NCBI GenBank assembly: GCA_001822655.1
Contig: MHRX01000036.1
Coordinates: 4,421 to 35,526 of the forward strand
Direction of reading: 5' to 3'
DNA length: 31,106 nt
DNA from: Candidatus Taylorbacteria bacterium RIFCSPLOWO2_01_FULL_45_15b
Lineage (GTDB): Bacteria > Patescibacteriota > Minisyncoccia > Phycocordibacterales > 01-FULL-45-15b
Positions 22,084 to 29,910 of this stretch are shown in pieces; within the stretch, counting starts at the first letter, position 1, and every line of letters begins with the position of its first letter. The translations under genes were made by a program, and so were the position numbers. Under the pieces are notes generated by a model that saw only the letters and a list, made by a program, of their open reading frames with translations, did not search any database and was not told where the DNA came from.

Positions 22084-22970
22084 TCGATCATAATGTCCTT
22101 TATCAATTTTTGTCGTCTTTGTAACTCATTAACAAATAGCACCGAAGTTCCCTTCTTCTCGTGCCTATATAGATAATAGGCTTCTGTAAAATATAATTTT
22201 CTCAAGGCAAATATTAACGTATTAAGAATCGCTTGAGGTTGAGGATTGACACCATAACCTGTCAGTAAGGATCTAATGCATTTTAATATCTTCGAACTCG
22301 TAAAATTAGAGTCGATAAAATTAGCAATAACCATACCAAGATCATTGAAATAAGTGGTCGCACACATGTCGTCAATGTCTAGAAAAATTACTTTGCCTTT
22401 AGATAGAAAAACGTTACCAGCATGTATATCGTTATGACAATTTACTTCAGAATTTCTGATAACAGGTTCGCGAAACTGTCTCAAAAAGACTAAGACTTCA
22501 TCCCAACGCCTATATTGTTTTAGAGTTTTCCTGAAATGATCCGGAAAATTATTCCAGGGCAATTTCTGCATTTTGATTGAAGAACATGCATTATGAAAAT
22601 TACTGATAGACTTTCCAAAAGATTTGAAATCCTTAAACGAATGAATCTTCAACTTCTTTAGATGTTCCTTTCTAATAAGAAATAGTGCATGATCATTTTG
22701 GATCTTGAAATCCGTAACTGAAATCGTACGTACTTTATCCATATTATTTACACATTGCGATATAGAAATCAGTGCCGATATATGCTCCTTAGTATGCTCA
22801 ATAATTGATACTGCATTATAATTAGTAATGAGCTTTAAAATATAGCCATTACCATCTCCACGTACAGCGAATGTGTTTGCAAATTCACTAAGTTTTGGTC
22901 CGAGTTTAACATTCAGAAAATTACTTTTTAAATATTTATCACAGATTTTCTGGACTAGCTCATTTGTCAT
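22074..22970 (-). CDS. APH/choline-kinase-like phosphotransferase
   Basis: 298 residues of the protein-kinase-like fold used by aminoglycoside and choline/ethanolamine/homoserine kinases. The catalytic loop is CHNDIHAGNV (H179, D181, N186), and the metal-binding Asp is D198 in FLDIDDM. The N-terminal lobe has GNGYILKLI, where Lys should hold ATP. It adds phosphate to a small hydroxylated molecule, but the acceptor cannot be told. It is very AT-rich (Lys, Asn and Ile codons), more so than the transketolase next to it. Its last 10 bases overlap the end of the convergent QueD-like gene. The promoter box TATAGT lies almost against the ATG. Confidence 0.82.
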   Translation of the reverse strand: MTNELVQKICDKYLKSNFLNVKLGPKLSEFANTFAVRGDGNGYILKLITNYNAVSIIEHTKEHISALISISQCVNNMDKVRTISVTDFKIQNDHALFLIRKEHLKKLKIHSFKDFKSFGKSISNFHNACSSIKMQKLPWNNFPDHFRKTLKQYRRWDEVLVFLRQFREPVIRNSEVNCHNDIHAGNVFLSKGKVIFLDIDDMCATTYFNDLGMVIANFIDSNFTSSKILKCIRSLLTGYGVNPQPQAILNTLIFALRKLYFTEAYYLYRHEKKGTSVLFVNELQRRQKLIKDIMIDYL

Positions 22971-22986
22971 AACTATAACACTACAT

Positions 22987-23013
22987 AAAAAAAGCGACCT
23001 GTAAACAAGCCGC
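22987..23013 (-). terminator. Likely terminator of the transketolase operon
   Basis: On the minus strand an imperfect 9-bp stem (23013-23005 with 23002-22994, two mismatches) is followed by seven T. It begins 8 nt after the transketolase stop. Confidence 0.5.
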
Positions 23014-23021
23014 CCTGTGTA

Positions 23022-24956
23022 TCACTTAAGGAGCTCCGAACGAATCTTCCGAACGATCGAGTGTTCATCGAGCTGGAATTTCTTGACTAATTCAAAAATA
23101 TCGCCGGTTGTACCGAATTCGAACCCGATACCCTCAATCCTTGATGGTGCATGACTTGCGCGCATTGCCTGCATCGCAACTGCGCTTTGCAGGACATGCG
23201 GATTACCGTTGTATACAGTAAGTACAGGTTTACCCGGTGGAAAATCGATTGATTCGATCCCCTTGTGATTAATCACATTTATCACCTGAACACCTACACC
23301 TTCCTGATCCAATGTTCTCGCGGCCTTTATAGCCGAACTGACCGTAAGTCCAGATGCTACGATACTGCATTGAAGGGATGCTGTTGGTTCAAAGACGCAA
23401 TAGTGGTCGATATTGCGATTTACCGACGATTGAACCTTAACATCTATCCAAGAGCTATGGATTCTGACAAAGACCACACCAATACCATGACCAATCGCCC
23501 AGTTCAGGCAATTGAATGTATCAACAACATCCCACGGCTCGAGAAAGGCAATGCCAGGCATCATTATGATGGCGCCAGGCTGACCGCTAGACTGATGAGT
23601 TTTGCCATTCTTCGAGTTGCTCAACCCGGCTACATCTGCAATGATCACGGCACGTCCACCACCTTGTACCATAGCGTTTATTTGATCCATAGCCCTATAA
23701 GTGAATGCATCAAGGCTATTGATTATGATCCTCGCCCTCGGATCAGTGATAGAGAGGCCGTGAGCCATTGCAATAGTATGTTGCTCACGTATTCCTGTAT
23801 TCATGTACTTCGCGAATCGTGACAGTCCGAGGAGTTTTACATGATCTCTCCTGGTCACATCCGCTGACAAAAAGTATCCTTTTGGGAGACCTTCGCTTTG
23901 CCAGACTGAACCAAGCTGTCTGAAGTAATCAGCCTGACTAAGATCTGGATTATTTGGCGTCATCGCAAGAGGCTGGATATCAAACAAGACTTCTGGACTT
24001 TGCGCTTGATTCGAACCGCTGGTAATGACTGATTTTCCTAATGAACTTTGACCAACCACGGAACCAATCTTCCTTAATACTTTTGCAAGCAATGGATAAT
24101 TAATCATTGATTCCTGTTTGTGAATAGCATCCATGACGATTCCTTCCTTACAGGTACTGATAGTATGATAACCACTGAAGTGAGTAAGGGCTTCTTTCAA
24201 CCCTACACCCTTTAATGTGTTCGCGATGATCACGACAGACCCATCATTCGCAGACTTTAGAGCTTTGGTGTATACCCTGCGAATAGCACTAACATCCTGA
24301 CCATTTGGTAATTTGATCACATTCCAACCGTACCCTTTCCAGATTAGAGCGAGATTAGATGCGTCTGCTTTGATCACGGGATCGCTTAATTGTTTGCCGT
24401 TGCAATCAATTATGACGACGAGGTGTTTCAGTCGAAGTTGTGCGGCGTGCCTAGCTGCCTCGCTCACATTTCCTTCTTGCTCTTCACCGTCACCCAAAAA
24501 CACGAATGTTGTGAATGGATCCTGTCTTTTATTGGCGGCAATGGCCGAACCAACACCGTACGACAGTATCATACCCAATGATCCGCTTGGAGTAATGTCT
24601 ACCCCAGGTACTTCCTGATGATCTTCATGGCCGTGTAGTCTTGAACCAAACTGTCTATAGGCGTCAAGTTCCTCGGGCATTATGAAACCAAGAAGCGATA
24701 GGATCGGGTATCGTATCGGCCCAAGATGGCCGCGAACCAATACTCGATCTCGTTTAGGACACGATGGATCTTTCAGATTAAGTCTGAGGAATCCACCGAA
24801 GTATAGCGCAGTCATAAGTTCCACTGCACCTGACGAACCACCGATGTGGCCGTTGTGCGCCTTCAAGCAGATTTCAAACACCCGCTTACGGAGGTAAACT
24901 GCCAAAACGTCCAATTCTGAATCTTTGAGACTGAATGGGATCTTAATTGATTTCAT
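23022..24956 (-). CDS. tkt: Transketolase, full-length
   Basis: Moves two-carbon units between sugar phosphates using thiamine diphosphate (ThDP). At 644 residues it holds all three domains in one chain, while many CPR and archaeal forms are split in two. The ThDP motif is GDGEEQEG (155-162) with N186. The active-site His residues appear at H37 (NGHIGG), H77 (RGHLGP), H259 and H454 (KTHQSSGQPG), and the cofactor-activating Glu is E391 (TGIREQH). GHL replaces the usual GHG, and TPSGSLGMI replaces TTGPLGQG, so substrate preference may differ. AAAGGA lies 3 nt before the ATG. It starts 9 nt after the unknown 449-residue gene, and the two form an operon. Confidence 0.9.
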   Translation of the reverse strand: MKSIKIPFSLKDSELDVLAVYLRKRVFEICLKAHNGHIGGSSGAVELMTALYFGGFLRLNLKDPSCPKRDRVLVRGHLGPIRYPILSLLGFIMPEELDAYRQFGSRLHGHEDHQEVPGVDITPSGSLGMILSYGVGSAIAANKRQDPFTTFVFLGDGEEQEGNVSEAARHAAQLRLKHLVVIIDCNGKQLSDPVIKADASNLALIWKGYGWNVIKLPNGQDVSAIRRVYTKALKSANDGSVVIIANTLKGVGLKEALTHFSGYHTISTCKEGIVMDAIHKQESMINYPLLAKVLRKIGSVVGQSSLGKSVITSGSNQAQSPEVLFDIQPLAMTPNNPDLSQADYFRQLGSVWQSEGLPKGYFLSADVTRRDHVKLLGLSRFAKYMNTGIREQHTIAMAHGLSITDPRARIIINSLDAFTYRAMDQINAMVQGGGRAVIIADVAGLSNSKNGKTHQSSGQPGAIIMMPGIAFLEPWDVVDTFNCLNWAIGHGIGVVFVRIHSSWIDVKVQSSVNRNIDHYCVFEPTASLQCSIVASGLTVSSAIKAARTLDQEGVGVQVINVINHKGIESIDFPPGKPVLTVYNGNPHVLQSAVAMQAMRASHAPSRIEGIGFEFGTTGDIFELVKKFQLDEHSIVRKIRSELLK

Positions 24957-24965
24957 TATTCCTTT

Positions 24966-26315
24966 CTAACGCCAGAATTGTCTGAACGAGATATCCTTGA
25001 GCAATCCCCCAGGAACCTCATTTGGATTTCTTCGAGCGAACAATAGAGTTTTTTCGTTGTTATTACCATAACCAAGCGACCATGCCGCGCGTTGAAACGC
25101 TCCATGATCTCGACTTATACCGACAGAGATCCTATTTTGATCGATGCTACAGGTTTTACCCCATTCGCAAAATATGGCTGATTCAAACAGAGCTCTGGTG
25201 AGTGGTTTCAAACTGGCGTTCTGATAAAACCAGTCGATTGCACCAATAATCGTCGATGTCCATGATTCGTTTGCAACTGAACCAGAGGCATGACATTGAA
25301 TCAGCTTGCCCGCATTTACACGAAGATGTTTTAATCGTGTTGATTCTTCACCGCTATGTTTTAAGCATGGATCTGCATACCTGAGTACTTCCGGCATCGC
25401 AAGATTTTCTGCAATCGTCATCAACGCTTGGTACGTATTTGTTTTGGCACACGGATTTTCTTTCCAATTAAGGCCAAAAGCATCATCCATGTATCCGAGT
25501 GCTTGTCTTGTTAAACAATCAAGATTTAGTAACTCTAGCTTGACATGTTCACTTTGGTATTCAGAGAATATATTTTTTAGACCGGTAAAATGATTATCGA
25601 GAAGTAATAGTAGATCGAGGATTTCTCCCCTCTCCATATACTGAACAAACATCTCCGGAAACATATTCGAGGAAGCAAAATCAGACGGGCCTTGTTGGTA
25701 CCAATTAACCTGAACATGTCTGCTGTCAAATAGATTAGCAAATATGCCAAGCTGAAGATTCAATGTGCGACAGATCTTCTGTTTGTCGACAGCTTGAATT
25801 AGCCGATGCACACCAGGATTCGAAAATCCACGGTGCGCACACAGAAGACTCGTAACTATCGGTTTCTGCAGTATGTATACCGAAGTAATGAAGCGTACAA
25901 CTTCATCGATTGAATTCGAATCCTCCTGGAAGTTGCCGTCCAAGTGAACTTTGAATCCAGTAAGAAGGTACGGTAAAAAACAGAGTACGAAGCGACGATC
26001 CACAAACTTGATTTTGAAATCTCTGGGTAGCTGTTGTATTATCTGCCTTCCGCGTACCAATTCATGATGTGCGGGAATCTGTTCCGAGACGCAGTATAGG
26101 GCTGTTTTCAAAGCCCTGTCCCAGCGTGATGTCTTTACGATAGCCAACGGATCAAAATCGTAACTTTCCAAATTGGTCAAAATCTCGGCCGACTGGAATA
26201 GTTCCGGATTGACTTGTTGTCTGTGTCGAATAACATCATTGACTGACAAAACCATACCGTTCCATTTTGCGTTCGATTGAGAAATCGAGACGTCGTAGAA
26301 ACGAATTGTGTGCAT
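24966..26315 (-). CDS. Unrecognised 449-residue protein, operon partner of transketolase
   Basis: I do not recognise the family. The start at 26315 is chosen because GGAGGT lies 4 nt before it; an in-frame ATG 12 nt upstream contains that site and is not used. The N-terminus (HTIRFYDVSIS) is strand-like; the rest is largely helical. Candidate functional residues cluster in DRRFVLCFLPYLLTGFKVHL (near 122), LLCAHRGFSNPGVHRL (near 157), and the C-terminal CEWGKTCSIDQNRIS and SRDHGAFQRAAWSLGY. No signal peptide and no strong membrane helix are seen. It is followed by transketolase after 9 nt, so it probably acts on, or controls, the same metabolite. Codon use is less AT-rich than that of the kinase gene. 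Confidence 0.75.
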   Translation of the reverse strand: MHTIRFYDVSISQSNAKWNGMVLSVNDVIRHRQQVNPELFQSAEILTNLESYDFDPLAIVKTSRWDRALKTALYCVSEQIPAHHELVRGRQIIQQLPRDFKIKFVDRRFVLCFLPYLLTGFKVHLDGNFQEDSNSIDEVVRFITSVYILQKPIVTSLLCAHRGFSNPGVHRLIQAVDKQKICRTLNLQLGIFANLFDSRHVQVNWYQQGPSDFASSNMFPEMFVQYMERGEILDLLLLLDNHFTGLKNIFSEYQSEHVKLELLNLDCLTRQALGYMDDAFGLNWKENPCAKTNTYQALMTIAENLAMPEVLRYADPCLKHSGEESTRLKHLRVNAGKLIQCHASGSVANESWTSTIIGAIDWFYQNASLKPLTRALFESAIFCEWGKTCSIDQNRISVGISRDHGAFQRAAWSLGYGNNNEKTLLFARRNPNEVPGGLLKDISFRQFWR

Positions 26316-26534
26316 GGTTACCTCCATTTCTATTGAGTTGTCAATGTTTATTTGTCTGGCATTAATCTACCACACTTAGTAGATAAGTAAAGGATGCACC
26401 AACGATACTTAATTTTGTTTTATCTATTAAAAGATCTATAAAAAAGGGTTTCTTTCAGGCCGATTCTAGTGGACTCATAACCGATAGCGTTTATCATATT
26501 CCTTACTAATTTTTCCTCTTCCATTTATGAATAA

Positions 26535-27071
26535 TTATTCGATTAAATATCTTCCTATCGCGTCAAAATCACCATAAACATGATCATCACCTTTTACCTC
26601 GACAAGTTTAATGGTGTTAAATCGACCGTTTGCCTGCTCCCTTCTTATTTCCAAGGCTGAAGTTACAGGATCATTATCATTCTGAATCAATGTACTAGGT
26701 ATAGTAAAAGCGGTCGACCAGCTATCAATATCAAAACCCTTTGTTCTCGCCCACTCAGGTGGCAGACCAACAAAAACACATTTTGTAACGCGCAACGGGT
26801 CTACGGATTTTGAATAAATCGCAAACATGGTCAATATTGTACCTACAGATTTTGCTAGAATTGCTATATCTCCATTTAGAGTATTCACGGTATTAGCAAA
26901 TCTCTTTAACTCAATATCAATGTCAATCAATTCACTATCGTTGGACCAGTGTTCATAATATTGAATAGTTACAGATTTGAAGTGAGTATCAAAAAAATCA
27001 CGCGCCTTTTCAGCCCATTCCTTATTTATGGCACCATTACCAGGAAGAATTATTAAATTTGAGTTATTCAT
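26535..27071 (-). CDS. Small alpha/beta hydrolase (putative)
   Basis: 178 residues. It opens with a strand and oxyanion-loop pattern (NLIILPGNGAINKEW). A nucleophile elbow ILAKSVGT places Ser75 (AxSxG, a variant of GxSxG), Asp132 or Asp134 lies in QNDNDPVTS, and His164 is in GDDHVYGDF. Order and spacing fit a compact alpha/beta hydrolase, like the small KANL3/Tex30 or RBBP9 types. It has no lid domain. The substrate is unknown. It stands alone on the minus strand, 219 nt upstream of the transketolase operon in its direction. An upstream AAGG is too near the ATG to be a good ribosome binding site. Confidence 0.7.
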   Translation of the reverse strand: MNNSNLIILPGNGAINKEWAEKARDFFDTHFKSVTIQYYEHWSNDSELIDIDIELKRFANTVNTLNGDIAILAKSVGTILTMFAIYSKSVDPLRVTKCVFVGLPPEWARTKGFDIDSWSTAFTIPSTLIQNDNDPVTSALEIRREQANGRFNTIKLVEVKGDDHVYGDFDAIGRYLIE

Positions 27072-27590
27072 TACCTTGTATCGACTTTTATAATTTTTAC
27101 TAAAGATATAGTATCACTTTATGCGCTGAGATATTACTCCGAGCGAGGTCGTAAATTCATGAGCCTGGCCGACGAATTGCTCGCCTAATCAAAATTACCA
27201 CATATCCTTGAAAAATACAGTCAAGTTAAGTGTGTTGGTAACGACCTTTCGTCTCTTTTACTTCCAATATTGCGATGAGTGAGAAAAATGTTGCATGAGC
27301 TCGAAAGGTTAAAATAGTTAGTCGGACCCTGGATACTACGGCCAGAATCCGCGCTTCTTGCATGGTCTCAAAAAAATAGCTTTAAAAGCGTATTGGTAGC
27401 CCGCTGCGTCATGGTGAAAAATGATATCTAGCGCACATGCACATTTATCTTTTTGGTCCGCAGAGGTATAATACACTTAATATTTCTCGGAATGGGGCGA
27501 CGAAAGGAACTTTCGTACGAGGCAATATTCTTGAGAAACTGTAGCAAACCGATTCAAACTGTATTGCTCTAAATGTAATGATTGTTCTAT
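27072..27590. other. Gene-free interval with promoter and hairpin leader
   Basis: No convincing coding frame was found. Near its right end a TATAAT (27467-27472) lies about 119 nt before the alpha-oxoamine synthase start. Downstream of it ACGAAAG/CTTTCGT (about 27500-27516) forms a 7-bp hairpin with a 3-nt loop, and TTTCTC near 27485 can pair with GAGAAA near 27533. A second -10-like TGTAAT lies at 27574-27579. The left 350 bases show nothing I can name. Confidence 0.45.
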
Positions 27591-28805
27591 ATGAAAGAAA
27601 TTGAAAAGACTCTTGAGTGGATAAAAAAACAAGGATTGTATCCGAACCCGCCAATAGTATCTAGCCCTCATGATACGGAAGTTATTGTCAACAACAAAAA
27701 GGTCGTTATGTTTGCGACCAACAATTATCTTGGAATGATGAAAGATCCTCGCGTGATAGAGGCTGCTGTCGAAGGTGTAAAAAAATGGGGTATAGGAAAT
27801 GGCAGCGCTCGGCTTTTAACAGGTAATCTAGAAATACATCATCAGCTTGAAGCTGCGATTGCAAAATTTAAGGAGAAGGAATCAGCTTTGTCATTTACAA
27901 CCGGTTTTATGGCGAACGCAGGAGCAATACCAGCCTTAGCTGCTACCTACAAGACCGATCTTACATCGCTTCTTATGGGTCGTACTGAGAAAAATCGAGA
28001 CACGATTATTTTTAGTGATGAGTATAATCACGCAAGTATTGTTACTGGAATTCAATTAAGCCGGTGTGCAAAAGAGATATACAAACATTGCGATATGCCA
28101 GATCTTGAATCGCGACTCAAGAAATATCCGCTCGAAGCGCGAAAAATCATAATTACTGACGGAATATTTAGCATGGAGGGTGATATAGCTCCGTTACCTG
28201 AAATTTTTGCTCTCGCCACAAAATATAACGCCACGACCTATCTTGATGATGCTCATGCGACAGGTATATTTGGAGACAATGGTCGGGGAACAGAGGAGCA
28301 TTTTAAATTGCAGGGAAAGGCGGATGTTGTGATGGGGACTTTCACTAAAGCATTTGGGGGTGTCGGCGGTTTTATTGTAGGTAGCACAAAATTGATCGAC
28401 TATGTAAGGGTTACAGCCGACTCGTTTATTTTTACAGCCCCAATAGCTCCTCCAGTTGTGTACGGTCTTATTGAGGCAATAAAAGTTGTTGAGGCTGAAT
28501 CGTGGCGACGAATCAAAGTTTTGAAAAATGCTGCATATCTACGCGAAAAATTAGTTGAGAACGGTTTCGATATACTGAATTCTCAGACTCAAATAATCCC
28601 AGTTCGTATAGGAAATGAAATTAAGGCTTTAGACGTGTCATCGGAGCTGCTGGAACGCGGAATTTTTGTTCCTGCCGCGCGATGGCCGGCTGTTTCTAAA
28701 GGCTCAGCTCGTCTTCGTCTAACCGTCAGCTGTGACCATACAGATTCTCAGATGGATTTTTTAGTCTCAGAGCTCAATCAGGTCAGAGACAGTATCAAAT
28801 TGTAA
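27591..28805 (+). CDS. Alpha-oxoamine synthase (KBL/BioF/SPT family), PLP enzyme
   Basis: 404 residues. The family condenses an amino acid with an acyl-CoA to give an aminoketone: Gly+acetyl-CoA (KBL), Ala+pimeloyl-CoA (BioF), Ser+palmitoyl-CoA (SPT) or Gly+succinyl-CoA (HemA). The PLP-lysine is K253 in TFTKAFGGVGG. The PLP ring is held by YLDDAHATG (D219 to H222), and the N-terminal FATNNYLGM and GNGSARLLTGNLEIHHQLE are diagnostic. The upstream TTG start at 27582 is less likely than this ATG. Which substrates it uses cannot be settled; the rest of biotin or heme synthesis is not present here. The amidohydrolase gene follows after 28 nt. Confidence 0.88.
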   Translation: MKEIEKTLEWIKKQGLYPNPPIVSSPHDTEVIVNNKKVVMFATNNYLGMMKDPRVIEAAVEGVKKWGIGNGSARLLTGNLEIHHQLEAAIAKFKEKESALSFTTGFMANAGAIPALAATYKTDLTSLLMGRTEKNRDTIIFSDEYNHASIVTGIQLSRCAKEIYKHCDMPDLESRLKKYPLEARKIIITDGIFSMEGDIAPLPEIFALATKYNATTYLDDAHATGIFGDNGRGTEEHFKLQGKADVVMGTFTKAFGGVGGFIVGSTKLIDYVRVTADSFIFTAPIAPPVVYGLIEAIKVVEAESWRRIKVLKNAAYLREKLVENGFDILNSQTQIIPVRIGNEIKALDVSSELLERGIFVPAARWPAVSKGSARLRLTVSCDHTDSQMDFLVSELNQVRDSIKL

Positions 28806-28833
28806 AATCAAAGCCTAATGCTTCCTATTTATC

Positions 28834-29910
28834 ATGACGAAAAAACAACTATCTAAAATCCTTACTCAACTTAACATTCTGAAGGAAAACAATGGGTTGG
28901 AAATTGTAGATTCGCATGTCCATCCTCTCGATGTAATGGGAGTTGTCCACCACAGCGAAACGAAATTTATTTGCCCGGATCATGACATGATCGCGTACCG
29001 AAAACCAGGATTAATGGAGCGACTTAATTACGGAGTGCTTGAAAAACTTGGATCAAAATTATACTTCAAATTGAATTCTGCTGGTGTAAAGAAAATGATT
29101 AAGAAAACATACTCTGAAGTTAATGACATGCGAATCATTAACGAGATGAAGATTGCGCTGGTCGATCAAAGCGTACTTTTAGCTCTTGATCCTTGGGTTC
29201 CGACAAATCTAGTAGGCGATCAATACTCATCAGATCGCAAGTTTTGCATTCTTGGATCCTTAGATATACACAACATTGAATCTGGGATGATTGATGGCTT
29301 GATCAGGACATACATTGAAAAATACAATATTATTGGTATTAAAATGCATCCCAATTTGCAAAATTTTAAACCAGAGCCGAGTAGAAACGGGGAAGTTATT
29401 GCTGAGCGATTGAGAAAGCTGTATTCAGTGATTCGCAAAAATAATTTGTATTTGCTTTTGCACGGCGGAATCTCAAATTTTACGCGGGATATTAATCTCA
29501 AATACGGCGCGATACATCGAAGTAAGGACAATGGGTTACTAGAGAACTTTTTTGACGTTTTTGGACGGAGTGAATTATTTTCGTCTGGTTTTCCGATTAT
29601 TATTGCTCACCTAGGCCATTACGGTACAGTGAATGTAAACTACAAATTATTACACAAAATTTGTTCAGATTATTCGAATATATTTTTCGACACATCGGGA
29701 GTTTCCGCTGCGGTTATTCAGAAAAGCTTAGCTCTGCTACCTAGTGATCGTGTAATTTTTGGATCTGACGCCCTATACAACCGCACGGCATATAATATTG
29801 CTTTTTTATATGAGGCTGTTATGAATTCAAATAACAAGGCGGATAAGATTTCAATGCTACATAACATTTTTTATAGAAACATTCGTGGTCTAATTACTAA
29901 AAAGTTATGA
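28834..29910 (+). CDS. Amidohydrolase-2 family metal-dependent hydrolase
   Basis: 358 residues in a TIM-barrel. The metal ligands follow the amidohydrolase-2 pattern: H28 and H30 in DSHVHPLD, H172 in IKMHPN, H210 in LLLHGG, H259 in IAHLGH and D312 in FGSDALYN. The family holds hydrolases and decarboxylases of small acids and amides. It stands between a PLP enzyme that makes aminoketones and a sensor kinase, and overlaps the latter by 4 bases (ATGA). This suggests one transcript of three genes. The substrate is unknown, and the 80 residues after the first HxH resemble no family I know. Confidence 0.8.
   Translation: MTKKQLSKILTQLNILKENNGLEIVDSHVHPLDVMGVVHHSETKFICPDHDMIAYRKPGLMERLNYGVLEKLGSKLYFKLNSAGVKKMIKKTYSEVNDMRIINEMKIALVDQSVLLALDPWVPTNLVGDQYSSDRKFCILGSLDIHNIESGMIDGLIRTYIEKYNIIGIKMHPNLQNFKPEPSRNGEVIAERLRKLYSVIRKNNLYLLLHGGISNFTRDINLKYGAIHRSKDNGLLENFFDVFGRSELFSSGFPIIIAHLGHYGTVNVNYKLLHKICSDYSNIFFDTSGVSAAVIQKSLALLPSDRVIFGSDALYNRTAYNIAFLYEAVMNSNNKADKISMLHNIFYRNIRGLITKKL

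Noticed and set aside
23265..23822. 185-residue plus-strand frame within the transketolase gene
   Set aside because: Shadow of the conserved C-terminal half of transketolase.
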